Shown: positions 36,220 to 49,915, numbered from the stretch's first letter. The stretch is DNA of 64,000 nt from Symsagittifera roscoffensis (GCF_963678635.1 NC_087071.1:37847858-37911857), one strand, 5' to 3'. Program-made: numbers and translations. The notes: generated by a model not told the origin, from the letters alone.

Positions 36220-39200
36220 TCTGAGTTGGTATGATTAATTTCTGTTAACTGCTGTCTGTGGCTCACAAATTTTTAGTCAGATCAATTTGAGAAACCTGTG
36301 TTTTCAAGTTTAATATCAAATGCCTTGAAGATTTTATTGAAAATTTTCTTGAAATATTTATGAAATCAAATGCCTTGAAGGATCAAGAAAGGAGCCAGGA
36401 ACAGTTTCGTCATTAATAATTCTATTTCAAAAAAATCACTAACAGGCGATTATTTAAAAGCTAGCGCAACAAGTTTAATTGACGATTTTCAAAGTCAACA
36501 TTTTTTTTTGTTATATAACCACTTTGAGAAAATTACACAATTACAATTAAAAATTCAAATTAACTTTCTAAGGTTTCGAAGTACTATTTCGACACAGTAA
36601 ATTTGTAATTAGTTTTACTTCCTTGAGGACAGGAGACAAAAAAGCTAAGCATCTCTTCCAAAAAAGTAAATCCTCAAAATTCTTTTGGAATAAATCACAG
36701 TAGAGGCAGTTGCTTGTACTTGATAAGTTCAGCTGGAATCTGCGTGCCTTGTCCAGAAAAACATTAAAAGTCAACTTGTGCAAAAAAATGTTCTCCCACA
36801 ACTCAAGTTTATGTAGACACCAAATGTTCAGAGTATATAATTGAATCAGAGTATAATGAATATACTGAAATCTATTGAATAAATTGAATATGAGTATTTT
36901 GATTTAGATTACAGGCCTCGCAGCCCACTCTTTTTGACTAGTTTTAGACGTGTAACAAAGGGTAATTTCTGCATGTATCGTTCATCACAAAAAGTTTTTT
37001 TTTAAATACGTCTCTCGATTTTGTGTGATTTGAAATGACCAAATCTTAATTTGTACTGCCGGCTACCAAATAAGTTTTTTCACACCTTAATCAAGCAAAA
37101 AAAAAACAGTTTTTTGTAATAAAGTTTGCAAATCGAGGAGTAATTGACTTTTTGGCCAGGTCTGTGGAATCCAAATACTCTGTCTAATACCATTCCACCG
37201 TCTTCAAAAATTTGTACAGTATGTGCGTTAAACCAATACCGCCGTTTAAACCACTCTGATTTGAATATCGAGTGTTCCACTCTGTGGTTCTTCAACTGAT
37301 TTTTTACAAGTTCCTGACATGAAATAACAGTAATTAAATCTACATCTATGTCGCGCAACATGAAAAATTTTGGGTAGTACATAAAGTGAGTCTGTGAAAG
37401 ATTTGCTTAAAGAAAGAGGCCGCTCTCAGTTTTTGGTTGCTCTGTTAACAAATCTATTACATTGTGTCTTTGATCGAAAGCAAAAAGTAACACCCAAGCT
37501 TTTGGTTTGATCAACAAATTTGAATGTCGATAGATCTACACAAAAGGTTTCACTATTTGACACAGTAATTTTTAGCTGCGTTTGCTAGCGGTACTTTGCT
37601 AAGCTTCTGTCAAAATCTTCAATTTTTTATATGCATGTAATGTCATTGGCACACAAATTTTCTTTGGAAGAAACTCACCAATGAATTTAAATTTTTTACT
37701 TGGGCCTATTTTTGAAGAACGTTGCGGCTTCATGAACGCGATTTATAAACACGCAGATAGAGACATTTTTGCCTATCACGGCGATAAGTTTCAAAGCTGG
37801 ACGTCAGGAGCCGTTACTCCGTATTTTGCTTTTGTGTTCAGGTACAAAACTGTAAAGGCATAAGCTGCAAAAAATCTAGATTTAAACCAACAAGATGACT
37901 TACGAAAGCTATCTGTCGCCTCTGTCAAAAGCTTTCGAAAAAACAATTTTCACTACATAATCTTTTTTTTTGTTAATTTTTCAGGGGTAAACGACTTTTT
38001 TATATTTTGTTCATCTGTAGGCTTCTGGCGGCCAGTTAAATAAGCATATTGGCTTCCTTTGATAATGCCGCACAAAATTGTTTCTAAGCGTTCAATCAAT
38101 TGAGTCAGCTTATGAAAAGTCACTGTTTTTTTCGAATTTCCCTTTTTTCTAAAGAGAATATAGAATGGATGCGGAGATTTTTGTCGAGGTGTTTTTAAAA
38201 GCGCAGAATTTTCTGTCAAATTTTGAACTGAATTTCTGGTTTAGTTTAGACAAGTTAAAGTAATCTTTGAAGTTTTAGACCAGATTGCGGACATCCATGT
38301 CTGTTGTTTTTTGTCGAACTGAACAACTGAGCTGAGTTTTACCCGTCGGACAATCTCTGTGCCAGAAAGCTTCAATTGCTGAGATTTTTCTGAATTTTTT
38401 CCCCAGATTGTTTCTCTAGATTGCTTCAAATTGACCGTGGGGGTAATAATAACTTATTTCGATCAGAAACAACCGTGTCACACTAGGCGAGATTCTCATT
38501 TTTACTAGGTACTGATATTAGATTTTGTATTCACGTAGACTTCTGATTCTATCGTGTCGTTATGTTGAATTAATAAACTGTAGGGCGCTGAACATCTTTA
38601 AAAAAACTCAAAGAAATATGTTCGAGATGCGCAGTGAGGGGTTTTTCTTTCGTTCAATCACCTACGAAACCACTGTCTGAACTCTGAAATAGGAGTATTT
38701 TGTCTTTTCTTAAGAAACACCAGTCCATGATGTCCTTTAGCTTGTTTTCCTTGTAATTTACATTTGAAAATTCATAAAAAAGTGGAATATAAACAAAGAA
38801 AATTCACACCATCCTTTAATCTGAAAGAATGCTTTCGCAAATTGTATGACCTATCTCGTAAAAGATTTATTTTTGGATAGTCACTTCTAGTACAGCTCGC
38901 TCTTTGAATGCCTTGTCACCAGATTTATTGATTATGCAGCTTTCTCATGATGTAACTGTTCTGTGATTAATTTCAAATGGTAGTTAGAGAAATTTCATTG
39001 CGTATAATTTTTCACGAACAAATAGCAGATTTGTGATTTTGACCTTTGACAGTTTCGATATATCTGTTGGTTGTAGACGTTTTGGAAATCGTGACTTTTC
39101 CTCTTGCTTGATTATTTCAAGCGCACGTTCTGTAGATTTTTGCCATTTTAACATAAGTACCCAAGTCTCATTTGTGAATGGCGGAATCAATTTAGTACCT

Positions 39201-39609
39201 GGATTTTTCTAAATTTCTCACTTTGTGACCAATTGCTCATTGGTGCTGATTTGAAATCAGTTTTTTTGATTGCCTTCATGATTTGAGTCATCCAGAATTT
39301 AACGTTCTATTGGGTTTTGTGAGTCACGTTGATCCGATAGCTTTCTTGCGGTATTTTCTTTTTGGCTCTTCCGAAGGTCTTTTTGTGTTTATCTTTTTGA
39401 CCTCCTTTTTGGCAACACTCTGCAGGCACCAGAATTTTCACTTCCGCGATATTGCTTTCTCGGTATAGGGAGCCTGTTGCTGTCTTTACAGGAGCTGCGG
39501 TTTCCCAGACCAGACGACTTTACCTTCAATGCGTCTGTGAGCGCTTTCCTTTTTTACTGCGTTCATCTTTTTGTAGAATACACTCAAATAGATCCTTTAG
39601 TTACGTAGA

Positions 39610-39809
39610 AGTATGTAGACAACCGCATATTTAGACTCGTCAGTATTTAGACAATTACTGTAATAACCATTCAAACTCGAGACAAGGAAGAAATGAATAA
39701 CGAAAAACTATTTATTTTGTAAACTTGCTTTCTCATCTTGATTTTGATTGGGTAATATGGTAATTGTCTGCTTATTGACGAGTTTAAACACGCGGTTGTG
39801 TGAATACAG
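39610..39809. mobile_element. Foldback element in unit C
   Basis: Same element and same insertion point as in the other units, so it was present before the tandem amplification. Confidence 0.7.
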
Positions 39810-40248
39810 ACCGCACTCCGATCCTTTGTCGACCATTCTAGTTTGTCTTTTATAAAACCCTTCTCCCATGAGTAGAGTAGCTCTTTTCTTGTTTCTGAGT
39901 TTATCGTGCTGGTTTCGTGTACGATCCGTCTGAAAACACTTGCCGCCGCATCCCGACGTTCGGCATTCCACCTGGCGTTGGCTTCCAGATGGTCTTTCAG
40001 CGCTCGTGCTCGCACTCCATCCCTTGCAGACGATACGTTCTGCTTGAACATCGGTTCTGCTCGTTCCTTACAGTCTTTACATTTTTGCCGGACTGATCGA
40101 TCCTTCTTTTCATTTGCGTGGCTCTGAGGGCAGATCGCTCCAAATGTTGTTTATTTAATAAACCAGAGTTATGAAATAATTTATTCTTTATGATCTTAAG
40201 TTCGTTTTTTGGTAGTCGATTGAAGTGTGCAAAAAAATGTTCTCCCAC
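39671..40248 (-). pseudogene. Unrecognised CxxC open-frame remnant, unit C
   Basis: Counterpart of the unit A frame. The upstream part is cut by the 2.4-kb deletion at about 40230 and joined to foreign sequence. Confidence 0.4.
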
Positions 40249-43060
40249 AACTCAAGTTTATGTAGACACCAAATGTTCAGAGTATATAATTGAATCAGAG
40301 TATAATGAATATACTGAAATCTATTGAATAAATTGAATATGAGTATTTTGATTTAGATTACAGGCCTCGCAGCCCACTCTTTTTGACTAGTTTTAGACGT
40401 GTAACAAAGGGTAATTTCTGCATGTATCGTTCATCACAAAAAGTTTTTTTTTTAAATACGTCTCTCGATTTTGTGTGATTTGAAATGACCAAATCTTAAT
40501 TTGTACTGCCGGCTACCAAATAAGTTTTTTCACACCTTAATCAAGCAAAAAAAAAACAGTTTTTTGTAATAAAGTTTGCAAATCGAGGAGTAATTGACTT
40601 TTTGGCCAGGTCTGTGGAATCCAAATACTCTGTCTAATACCATTCCACCGTCTTCAAAAATTTGTACAGTATGTGCGTTAAACCAATACCGCCGTTTAAA
40701 CCACTCTGATTTGAATATCGAGTGTTCCACTCTGTGGTTCTTCAACTGATTTTTTACAAGTTCCTGACATGAAATAACAGTAATTAAATCTACATCTATG
40801 TCGCGCAACATGAAAAATTTTGGGTAGTACATAAAGTGAGTCTGTGAAAGATTTGCTTAAAGAAAGAGGCCGCTCTCAGTTTTTGGTTGCTCTGTTAACA
40901 AATCTATTACATTGTGTCTTTGATCGAAAGCAAAAAGTAACACCCAAGCTTTTGGTTTGATCAACAAATTTGAATGTCGATAGATCTACACAAAAGGTTT
41001 CACTATTTGACACAGTAATTTTTAGCTGCGTTTGCTAGCGGTACTTTGCTAAGCTTCTGTCAAAATCTTCAATTTTTTATATGCATGTAATGTCATTGGC
41101 ACACAAATTTTCTTTGGAAGAAACTCACCAATGAATTTAAATTTTTTACTTGGGCCTATTTTTGAAGAACTTTGCGGCTTCATGAACGCGATTTATAAAC
41201 ACGCAGATAGAGACATTTTTGCCTATCACGGCGATAAGTTTCAAAGCTGGACGTCAGGAGCCGTTACTCCGTATTTTGCTTTTGTGTTCAGGTACAAAAC
41301 TGTAAAGGCATAAGCTGCAAAAAATCTAGATTTAAACCAACAAGATGACTTACGAAAGCTATCTGTCGCCTCTGTCAAAAGCTTTCGAAAAAACAATTTT
41401 CACTACATAATCTTTTTTTTTGTTAATTTTTCAGGGGTAAACGACTTTTTTTATATTTTGTTCATCTGTAGGCTTCTGGCGGCCAGTTAAATAAGCATAT
41501 TGGCTTCCTTTGATAATGCCGCACAAAATTGTTTCTAAGCGTTCAATCAATTGAGTCAGCTTATGAAAAGTCACTGTTTTTTTTCGAATTTCCCTTTTTT
41601 CTAAAGAGAATATAGAATGGATGCGGAGATTTTTGTCGAGGTGTTTTTAAAAGCGCAGAATTTTCTGTCAAATTTTGAACTGAATTTCTGGTTTAGTTTA
41701 GACAAGTTAAAGTAATCTTTGAAGTTTTAGACCAGATTGCGGACATCCATGTCTGTTGTTTTTTGTCGAACTGAACAACTGAGCTGAGTTTTACCCGTCG
41801 GACAATCTCTGTGCCAGAAAGCTTCAATTGCTGAGATTTTTCTGAATTTTTTCCCCAGATTGTTTCTCTAGATTGCTTCAAATTGACCGTGGGGGTAATA
41901 ATAACTTATTTCGATCAGAAACAACCGTGTCACACTAGGCGAGATTCTCATTTTTACTAGGTACTGATATTAGATTTTGTATTCACGTAGACTTCTGATT
42001 CTATCGTGTCGTTATGTTGAATTAATAAACTGTAGGGCGCTGAACATCTTTAAAAAAACTCAAAGAAATATGTTCGAGATGCGCAGTGAGGGGTTTTTCT
42101 TTCGTTCAATCACCTACGAAACCACTGTCTGAACTCTGAAATAGGAGTATTTTGTCTTTTCTTAAGAAACACCAGTCCATGATGTCCTTTAGCTTGTTTT
42201 CCTTGTAATTTACATTTGAAAATTCATAAAAAAGTGGAATATAAACAAAGAAAATTCACACCATCCTTTAATCTGAAAGAATGCTTTCGCAAATTGTATG
42301 ACCTATCTCGTAAAAGATTTATTTTTGGATAGTCACTTCTAGTACAGCTCGCTCTTTGAATGCCTTGTCACCAGATTTATTGATTATGCAGCTTTCTCAT
42401 GATGTAACTGTTCTGTGATTAATTTCAAATGGTAGTTAGAGAAATTTCATTGCGTATAATTTTTCACGAACAAATAGCAGATTTGTGATTTTGACCTTTG
42501 ACAGTTTCGATATATCTGTTGGTTGTAGACGTTTTGGAAATCGTGACTTTTCCTCTTGCTTGATTATTTCAAGCGCACGTTCTGTAGATTTTTGCCATTT
42601 TAACATAAGTACCCAAGTCTCATTTGTGAATGGCGGAATCAATTTAGTACCTGGATTTTTCTAAATTTCTCACTTTGTGACCAATTGCTCATTGGTGCTG
42701 ATTTGAAATCAGTTTTTTTGATTGCCTTCATGATTTGAGTCATCCAGAATTTAACGTTCTATTGGGTTTTGTGAGTCACGTTGATCCGATAGCTTTCTTG
42801 CGGTATTTTCTTTTTGGCTCTTCCGAAGGTCTTTTTGTGTTTATCTTTTTGACCTCCTTTTTGGCAACACTCTGCAGGCACCAGAATTTTCACTTCCGCG
42901 ATATTGCTTTCTCGGTATAGGGAGCCTGTTGCTGTCTTTACAGGAGCTGCGGTTTCCCAGACCAGACGACTTTACCTTCAATGCGTCTGTGAGCGCTTTC
43001 CTTTTTTACTGCGTTCATCTTTTTGTAGAATACACTCAAATAGATCCTTTAGTTACGTAG

Positions 43061-43261
43061 CAGTATGTAGACAACCGCATATTTAGACTCGTCAGTATTT
43101 AGACAATTACTGTAATAACCATTCAAACTCGAGACAAGGAAGAAATGAATAACGAAAAACTATTTATTTTGTAAACTTGCTTTCTCATCTTGATTTTGAT
43201 TGGGTAATATGGTAATTGTCTGCTTATTGACGAGTTTAAACACGCGGTTGTGTGAATACAG
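43061..43261. mobile_element. Foldback element in unit D
   Basis: Same element and insertion point as in units A-C. Confidence 0.7.
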
Positions 43262-43602
43262 ACCGCACTCCGATCCTTTGTCGACCATTCTAGTTTGTCT
43301 TTTATAAAACCCTTCTCCCATGAGTAGAGTAGCTCTTTTCTTGTTTCTGAGTTTATCGTGCTGGTTTCGTGTACGATCCGTCTGAAAACACTTGCCGCCG
43401 CATCCCGACGTTCGGCATTCCACCTGGCGTTGGCTTCCAGATGGTGTTTCAGCGCTCGTGCTCGCACTCCATCCCTTGCAGACGATACGTTCTGCTTGAA
43501 CAGCTGTTCTGATCGTTCCTTACAGTCTTTACATTTTTGCCAGACTGATCGATCCTTCTTTTCATTTGCGTGGCTCTGAATTTTTGTCCAGCAACATAAC
43601 AC
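43123..43602 (-). pseudogene. Unrecognised CxxC open-frame remnant, unit D
   Basis: The longest uninterrupted version (159 codons). It has SVWQKCKDCKERSEQLFKQN, with a CxxC pair, then the Arg/Ala-rich helix ALKHHLEANARWNAERRDA, FRRIVHETS and SWEKGFIKDKLEWSTK. The C-terminal ~45 residues run into the foldback element and are not native. The family is unknown; a single CxxC is too little to call a zinc finger. Confidence 0.45.
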
Positions 43603-44589
43603 CGATTCTTCTTTAAACTGTTTTTATTGTCTTTTCCACCGTGCCACATCCTCGGTGGTCGCCTTCTGGACCAAGATTTTGCTCGATTTTTTTATTCCGT
43701 GCAAAATTATGTTTTAATTTTTTCATCGTTTTCCGTTGAATCCCCAAAATCACTCAATTTTAGTAGATCCCGTATCCCATATCTGTCGAAAAACGAGGGA
43801 CGAATTTTTATTGACGAATTTCCACCAGTCGATTTTGTGACTTTTACAGACGGAACTTTGGAGTACCGATCGATTGCTACCAAGAAATTATATATATTTT
43901 TACTTTATGATCCTCTACTGGTCTTGCTTAATCTAACTATACTTCCTGACCCTGCTGCGGTTGGGGTTTGGTGGAGCTTTTTGATTGATCTATTTAGCAA
44001 TTTTACCTTATCTGGTGCAAATTCTGCACTCCGCGACAAAATTAACGATGTCTTTATGCAGATGGGACTACAACAAGTAGTTTCAGATATCTATCATAGT
44101 CACTTGGCCTGGATGTCCGCGGTGAATTTTCTGTAAACCTTTCTGCCTAAGTTGTCCAGGAACAGCTAGTCAATTATCGACCATTATGCAGTCGTCAATG
44201 ATCGCCATTCGGTGCCACAGTGGATTCGTAAAGGGACTCTTTAGTTGGGAGCCTCGCCTGTCGTTCCTTTCAAACGTTAACGAACCATTCAGACCATCCG
44301 CTTAGGCGATTCATCCGCTCATGCAATTCATTGAGACGTCAACCGATATAAGTTCGGTTAAAAGATATATTTGAAAGGTCTGGACAAGTTGAACAACTCC
44401 TCTGCGCATCAAAAACTTGTTCTTCATCGTCAAGTGGCTGACTCCTCTGCTAGGCAGTGTCATGCTCTTTTCTTGACTGTATTCGTTTTTTTTAACGTAT
44501 GCTCCGCTTCTTCTATTGGCATCGTTTCCTGCTTTTCTTTTTCTTCTTTATCTTCTGTTTTTCTCGGGCTTAGCATTTTCTTATCCTTA

Positions 44590-45347
44590 GTTTCAAGTTA
44601 CAGAATATGAAAAAACATCCGAAGTCTGATTTTGACTGTGTTTTTTGTTAGAGTGTTTGCAACTAAATTATTTTCTAGTAGATTGTTCCAAATTGGTGGA
44701 GTTTCATAAAAACAAATTTTCAAAATTTTTAGTTTTTTTTTGCTGTTTGAAGATGTGTGTTTGTTCAGTAATGTTAACTTATTTGATGATTTGGGTAATC
44801 TACCTTGATGCAGGCTGGTAAAAAGTTTTTCGTCGAATTTTCCAGAAATGGCATGAAATTTTCCAATCTAGGTAAAGCGCAAGCGGTATTGTTTTTTATA
44901 TTTTCATTCAAATCTGAAGTTAAGCGCATATGAGCTACCTACACTATCCAAAGGCAAGCGGATAGTGTAGCTAGCTCAGGACAAGTGCATTCCTTAGCAG
45001 CACTCTGGTGTTTATTTGCAACGGCTTTTGATGAGTTGTAATGTTTCAAAACCACCATGCGATTTTTGTTAGAAATAATTTTTCTTCAGTTTTTTCTTTT
45101 CCGATACGAATGGAACATTTTTTTTTATTTTAACTAAATTTTTGAGCTCTCTTTCAAATTAAATGAATATAATTTTGAAATATCTTGATTGGTTTTGACA
45201 GCTATTTTCAAGTTGATTGATAGCTTTTTTTGGTATTTCGTTGTCAACAGAGAGCAGTTGAGATTGGTTCAGATAGTTTTTGCAATTTTTAAAAAATAGT
45301 GATCCAAGGCCTGCATCTTGCGGCACGCCTGAAATAGATAGATCCAA
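44590..45347 (-). pseudogene. Non-LTR reverse transcriptase remnant, unit D
   Basis: Carries the SGVPQDAGLGSLFF variant (Gly to Asp in the conserved block) and the IWNNLLEN-type C-terminal block. Unit C lacks this region altogether because of its deletion. Confidence 0.55.
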
Positions 45348-48300
45348 TCTGAGTTGGTATGATTAATTTCTGTTTACTGCTGTCTGTGGCTCACAAATTT
45401 TTAGTCAGATCAATTTGGGAAACCTGTGTTTTCAAGTTTAATATCAAATGCCTTGAAGATTTTATTGAAAATTTTCTTGAAATATTTATGAAATCAAATG
45501 CCTTGAAGGATCAAGAAAGGAGCCAGGAACCGTTTCGTCATTATTAATTCTATTTCAAAAAAATCACCAACAGGCGATCATTTAAAAGCTAGCGCAACAA
45601 GTTGAATTCACGATTTTCAAAGTCAACATTTTTTTTTGTTATATAACCACTTTGAGAAAATTGCACAATTACAATTAAAAATTCAAATTAACTTTCCAAG
45701 GTTTCGAAGTACTTTTTCGACACAGTAAATTTGTAATTAGTTTTACTTCCTTGAGGACAGGAGGCAAAAGATTTCCAGTCCTGTATCTTGAGAATTTTCG
45801 TCCAAAAAAGCTAAGCATCTCTTCCAAAAAGTAAATCCTCAAAATTCTTCTGGAATAAATCACAGTAGAGGCAGCTGCTTGTACTTGATAAGTTCAGCTG
45901 GAATCTGCGTGCCTTGTCCAGAAAAACATTAAAAGTCAACTTGTGCAAAAAAATGTTCTACCTAAACTCAAGTTTATGTAGACACCAAATGTTCAGAGTA
46001 TATAATTGAATCAGAGTATAATGAATATACTGAAATCTATTGAATAAATTGAATATGAGTATTTTGATTTAGATTACAGGCCTCGCAGCCCACTCTTTTT
46101 GAATAGTTTTAGACGTGTAACAAAGGGTAATTTCTGCATGTATCGTTCATCACAAAAAGTTTTTTTTTTAAATACATCTCTCGATTTTGTGTGATTTGAA
46201 ATGACCAAATCTTAATTTGTACTGCCGGCTACCAAATAAGTTTTTTCACACCTTAATCAAGCAAAAAAAACAGTTTTTTGTAATAAAGTTTGCAAATCGA
46301 GGAGTAATTGACTTTTTGGCCAGGTCTGTGGAATCCAAATACTCTGTCTAATACCATTCCACCGTCTTCAAAAATTTGTACAGTATGTGCGTTAAACCAA
46401 TACCGCCGTTTAAACCACTCTGATTTGAATATCGAGTGTTCCACTCTGTGGTTCTTCAACTGATTTTTTACAAATTCCTGCTATGAAATAACAGTAATTA
46501 AATCTACATCTATGTCGCGCAACATGAAAAATTTTGGGTAGTACATAAAGTGAGTCTGTGAAAGATTTGCTTAAAGAAAGAGGCCGCTCTCAGTTTTTGG
46601 TTGCTCTGTTAACAAATCTATTACATTGTGTCTTTGATCGAAAGCAAAAAGTAACACCCAAGCTTTTGGTTTGATCAACAAATTTGAATGTCGATAGATC
46701 TACACAAAAGGTTTCACTATTTGACACAGTAATTTTTAGCTGCGTTTGCTAGCGGTACTTTGCTAAGCTTCTGTCAAAATCTTCAATTTTTTATATGCAT
46801 GTAATGTCATTGGCACACAAATTTTCTTTGGAAGAAACTCACCAATGAATTTAAATTTTTTACTTGGGCCTATTTTTGAAGAACTTTGCGGCTTCATGAA
46901 CGCGATTTATAAACACGCAGATAGAGACATTTTTGCCTATCACGGCGATAAGTTTCAAAGCTGGACGTCAGGAGCCGTTACTCCGTATTTTGCTTTTGTG
47001 TTCAGGTACAAAACTGTAAAGGCATAAGCTGCAAAAAATCTAGATTTAAACCAACAAGATGACTTACGAAAGCTATCTGTCGCCTCTGTCAAAAGCTTTC
47101 GAAAAAACAATTTTCACTACATAATCTTTTTTTTTGTTAATTTTTCAGGGGTAAACGACTTTTTTATATTTTGTTCATCTGTAGGCTTCTGGCGGCCAGT
47201 TAAATAAGCATATTGGCTTCCTTTGATAATGCCGCACAAAATTGTTTCTAAGCGTTCAATCAATTGAGTCAGCTTATGAAAAGTCACTGTTTTTTTCGAA
47301 TTTCCCTTTTTTCTAAAGAGAATATAGAATGGATGCGGAGATTTTTGTCGAGGTGTTTTTAAAAGCGCAGAATTTTCTGTCAAATTTTGAACTGAATTTC
47401 TGGTTTAGTTTAGACAAGTTAAAGTAATCTTTGAAGTTTTAGACCAGATTGCGGACATCCATGTCTGTTGTTTTTTGTCGAACTGAACAACTGAGCTGAG
47501 TTTTACCCGTCGGACAATCTCTGTGCCAGAAAGCTTCAATTGCTGAGATTTTTCTGAATTTTTTCCCCAGATTGTTTCTCTAGATTGCTTCAAATTGACC
47601 GTGGGGGTAATAATAACTTATTTCGATCAGAAACAACCGTGTCACACTAGGCGAGATTCTCATTTTTACTAGGTACTGATATTAGATTTTGTATTCACGT
47701 AGACTTCTGATTCTATCGTGTCGTTATGTTGAATTAATAAACTGTAGGGCGCTGAACATCTTTAAAAAAACTCAAAGAAATATGTTCGAGATGCGCAGTG
47801 AGGGGTTTTTCTTTCGTTCAATCACCTACGAAACCACTGTCTGAACTCTGAAATAGGAGTATTTTGTCTTTTCTTAAGAAACACCAGTCCATGATGTCCT
47901 TTAGCTTGTTTTCCTTGTAATTTACATTTGAAAATTCATAAAAAAGTGGAATATAAACAAACAAAATTCACACCATCCTTTAATCTGAAAGAATGCTTTC
48001 GCAAATTGTATGACCTATCTCGTAAAAGATTTATTTTTGGATAGTCACTTCTAGTACAGCTCGCTCTTTGAATGCCTTGTCCTCAGATTTATTGATTATG
48101 CAGCTTTCTCATGATGTAACTGTGCTGTGATTAATTTCAAATGGTAGTTAGAGTAATTTCATTGCGTATAGTTTTTCACGAACAAATAGCAGATTTGTGA
48201 TTTTGACCTTTGACAGTTTCGATATATCTGTTGGTTGTAGACGTTTTGGAAATCGTGACTTTTCCTCTTGCTGGATTGTTTCAGAAGCGCACGTGCTGTA

Positions 48301-48492
48301 GATTTTTCCCATTTTAACATAAGTACCCAAGTCTTATTTTTGAATGGCGGAATCAATTTAGTACCTGGATTTTTCTAACTTTCTCTCTCTGTGACCGATT
48401 GCTCAACGGTGCTGATTTGAAATCAGTTTTTTGGTTGCCTTCAGGATTTGAGTCAGTCAGAATTTAACGTTCTATTGGGTTTTGTGAGTCAC

Positions 48493-48884
48493 TAAACTGT
48501 TCATTCGACAAGGTTTCCTTTGAAGTCAAAGACCAAATCGTTAAGCTTCATCTGTTACGTCTGATGAAAATCGCTTTGTTTTTATTCGGTTTTTATAATT
48601 TCAATTAGGGTTCACCAATTTTGTACAAATTCTATTTCATTAAAAGTCAAACGGCGATAGTCAAGTTTTGCAACAGTCGATCACTCACATTACATATAAG
48701 TTCAAGAGAAACGTGCCCTATAACCAGTGGCTCAATGGTCAGGGACAACTATCTCTTGTGCTTTTATACCTCAATCAATCGGAGCCAATTTGCGGTTCGC
48801 TTTTGAAATGGAACTTTGAGATCGTTACAGCTCATAGTCCACAACCATAATATCCCCCATTCTAGATAAAACTACTACGCACCC
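48493..48884. other. Intron 1 after the tandem units
   Basis: No gene or repeat recognised. The short overlapping frames at 48621-48850 have no family signature. Confidence 0.35.
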
Positions 48885-49648
48885 ATGGCTAGGTCTCTAG
48901 TTACCTAAAACACTCGAACGCCCTTTAAAACAGGGTTGGGATCTCAAGTAAACACCATTAGTTTATATTGAACAGTATACTTTTGATCCATTTCAGATGG
49001 ATCAGTGAGCAAGTCGGTCATATTTGGAAGTTTGACTTTAAGCTGAACGTTTAAACTGGATTTTGGGGAGAAGCGCAATTTTTGAAAAAATTTAATCGAG
49101 CCTGTTATGCTCAAGTTTCTCGCGACAACTGAAAATACGAGAAAATAATCAGAAAAATCGAATCATAATGAAATATACGCAATTTTACTGAAATTATACG
49201 ACGAGATTAGAGCTATCATGTTCCTGACGGGAAGATGAAATCGCTGGAAAAGAGAAAAAAAAGCAATCGATTGTATTGGAGTGAACCTTGAGTGGAAAGG
49301 TGGACAGCTGAAACTGCCCAATGGTTCAAATCGAAAACTTGTTTCTTGAGCTAAAACTTATTTATTTAAAACTTCCTGAGTCAAACTTAATTACCAAATC
49401 AATTCTAGAGTTGCTTTACAGTTTAGTTACTCAATTGTAGAGGTTGTGTCGGTATGTAAGTACCCAATTTAAATTTCTTGTGTGTTTTATATTTTTAAGT
49501 TGAGTTAGGGAGAGTTTTTAGGTTGATCCATCTGAAAGGGATCAAAGGTCCACTGTCCAATAAAACTAACGGTATACGTAAAGTTCTGACCCTTTTTTTA
49601 ACGGTGCTCGTGTGTTTTGGGTATTTTGGCGACTGTTACCCAGCCTAG
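48885..49648. mobile_element. MITE with ~140-bp degenerate terminal inverted repeats
   Basis: The left arm (48885-49005) contains ggctaggtctctagttacc, aaaacactcgaacgcc, accattagtttatattga and ttttgatccatttcagatgg. The right arm (49520-49648) contains the inverse of each in matching order: gatccatctgaaagggatc, ccaataaaactaacggta, gctcgtgtgttttgg and gttacccagcc. The interior has no transposase frame. No clear target duplication. Confidence 0.65.
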
Positions 49649-49915
49649 AACTCGTTTCACTTCAACATGGTTTTCTAAAATATGCTTAGTAGTTCAATTC
49701 AGTACTCACATTGAGACAACAACTCTGGAACTAATTCCAGACACGATCAAATACACTAATTGTATATAGGAAGTTTAAAATGTTAATTCAAACGTTTTCG
49801 CACATTTTGTGCATCATCAGGATTAAAATTTTTTACAATTTTTACAAAACCATCAAAGATCTGAAAAATGAAAAACATGTCTAGTAATGCTTTCAAACAT
49901 TTTGACCCATCAAGT
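49649..49915. other. 3' flank of the Penelope-like element
   Basis: Short AT-rich stretch without frames; presumably the 3' untranslated part of the element that follows on the minus strand. Confidence 0.35.

Larger units (their letters stand above)
33471..39327. repeat. Large tandem unit B (5857 bp)
   Basis: Begins gttgatccgatagctttcttgcgg immediately after the last bases of unit A. It has the same internal order as A. Long stretches are identical to C and D: the frames at 37080-37382 (minus) and 38241-38429 (minus) recur in C (40530, 41693), and the second also in D (47405). Confidence 0.93.
39328..42779. repeat. Large tandem unit C (3452 bp), internally deleted
   Basis: Lacks ~2.4 kb relative to B. 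The break is at about 40230, where gattgaagtgtgc passes directly into aaaaaaatgttctccc; the two ends in B share gtgc-like microhomology. Left of the break C matches A (tgcttgaacatcggttctg; cagatcgctcc); right of it C matches B and D. It is therefore a mosaic. Confidence 0.93.
42780..48492. repeat. Large tandem unit D (5713 bp)
   Basis: Ends gtgagtcac at 48492, where similarity to the other units stops. It has a private ~180-bp deletion at about 43579, where gtggctctga joins atttttgtccagc. Otherwise it is close to B. Confidence 0.93.

Noticed and set aside
37681-37863. Conserved 60-codon plus frame repeated in units B, C and D
   Set aside because: Conservation is explained by recent DNA-level duplication of the units. 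No domain, and it overlaps minus-strand element sequence.
43627-44136. 169-codon plus-strand frame in unit D
   Set aside because: Disrupted in units A and B (B keeps only 102 codons) and matches nothing I recognise. It lies opposite minus-strand element sequence, so it is probably chance.
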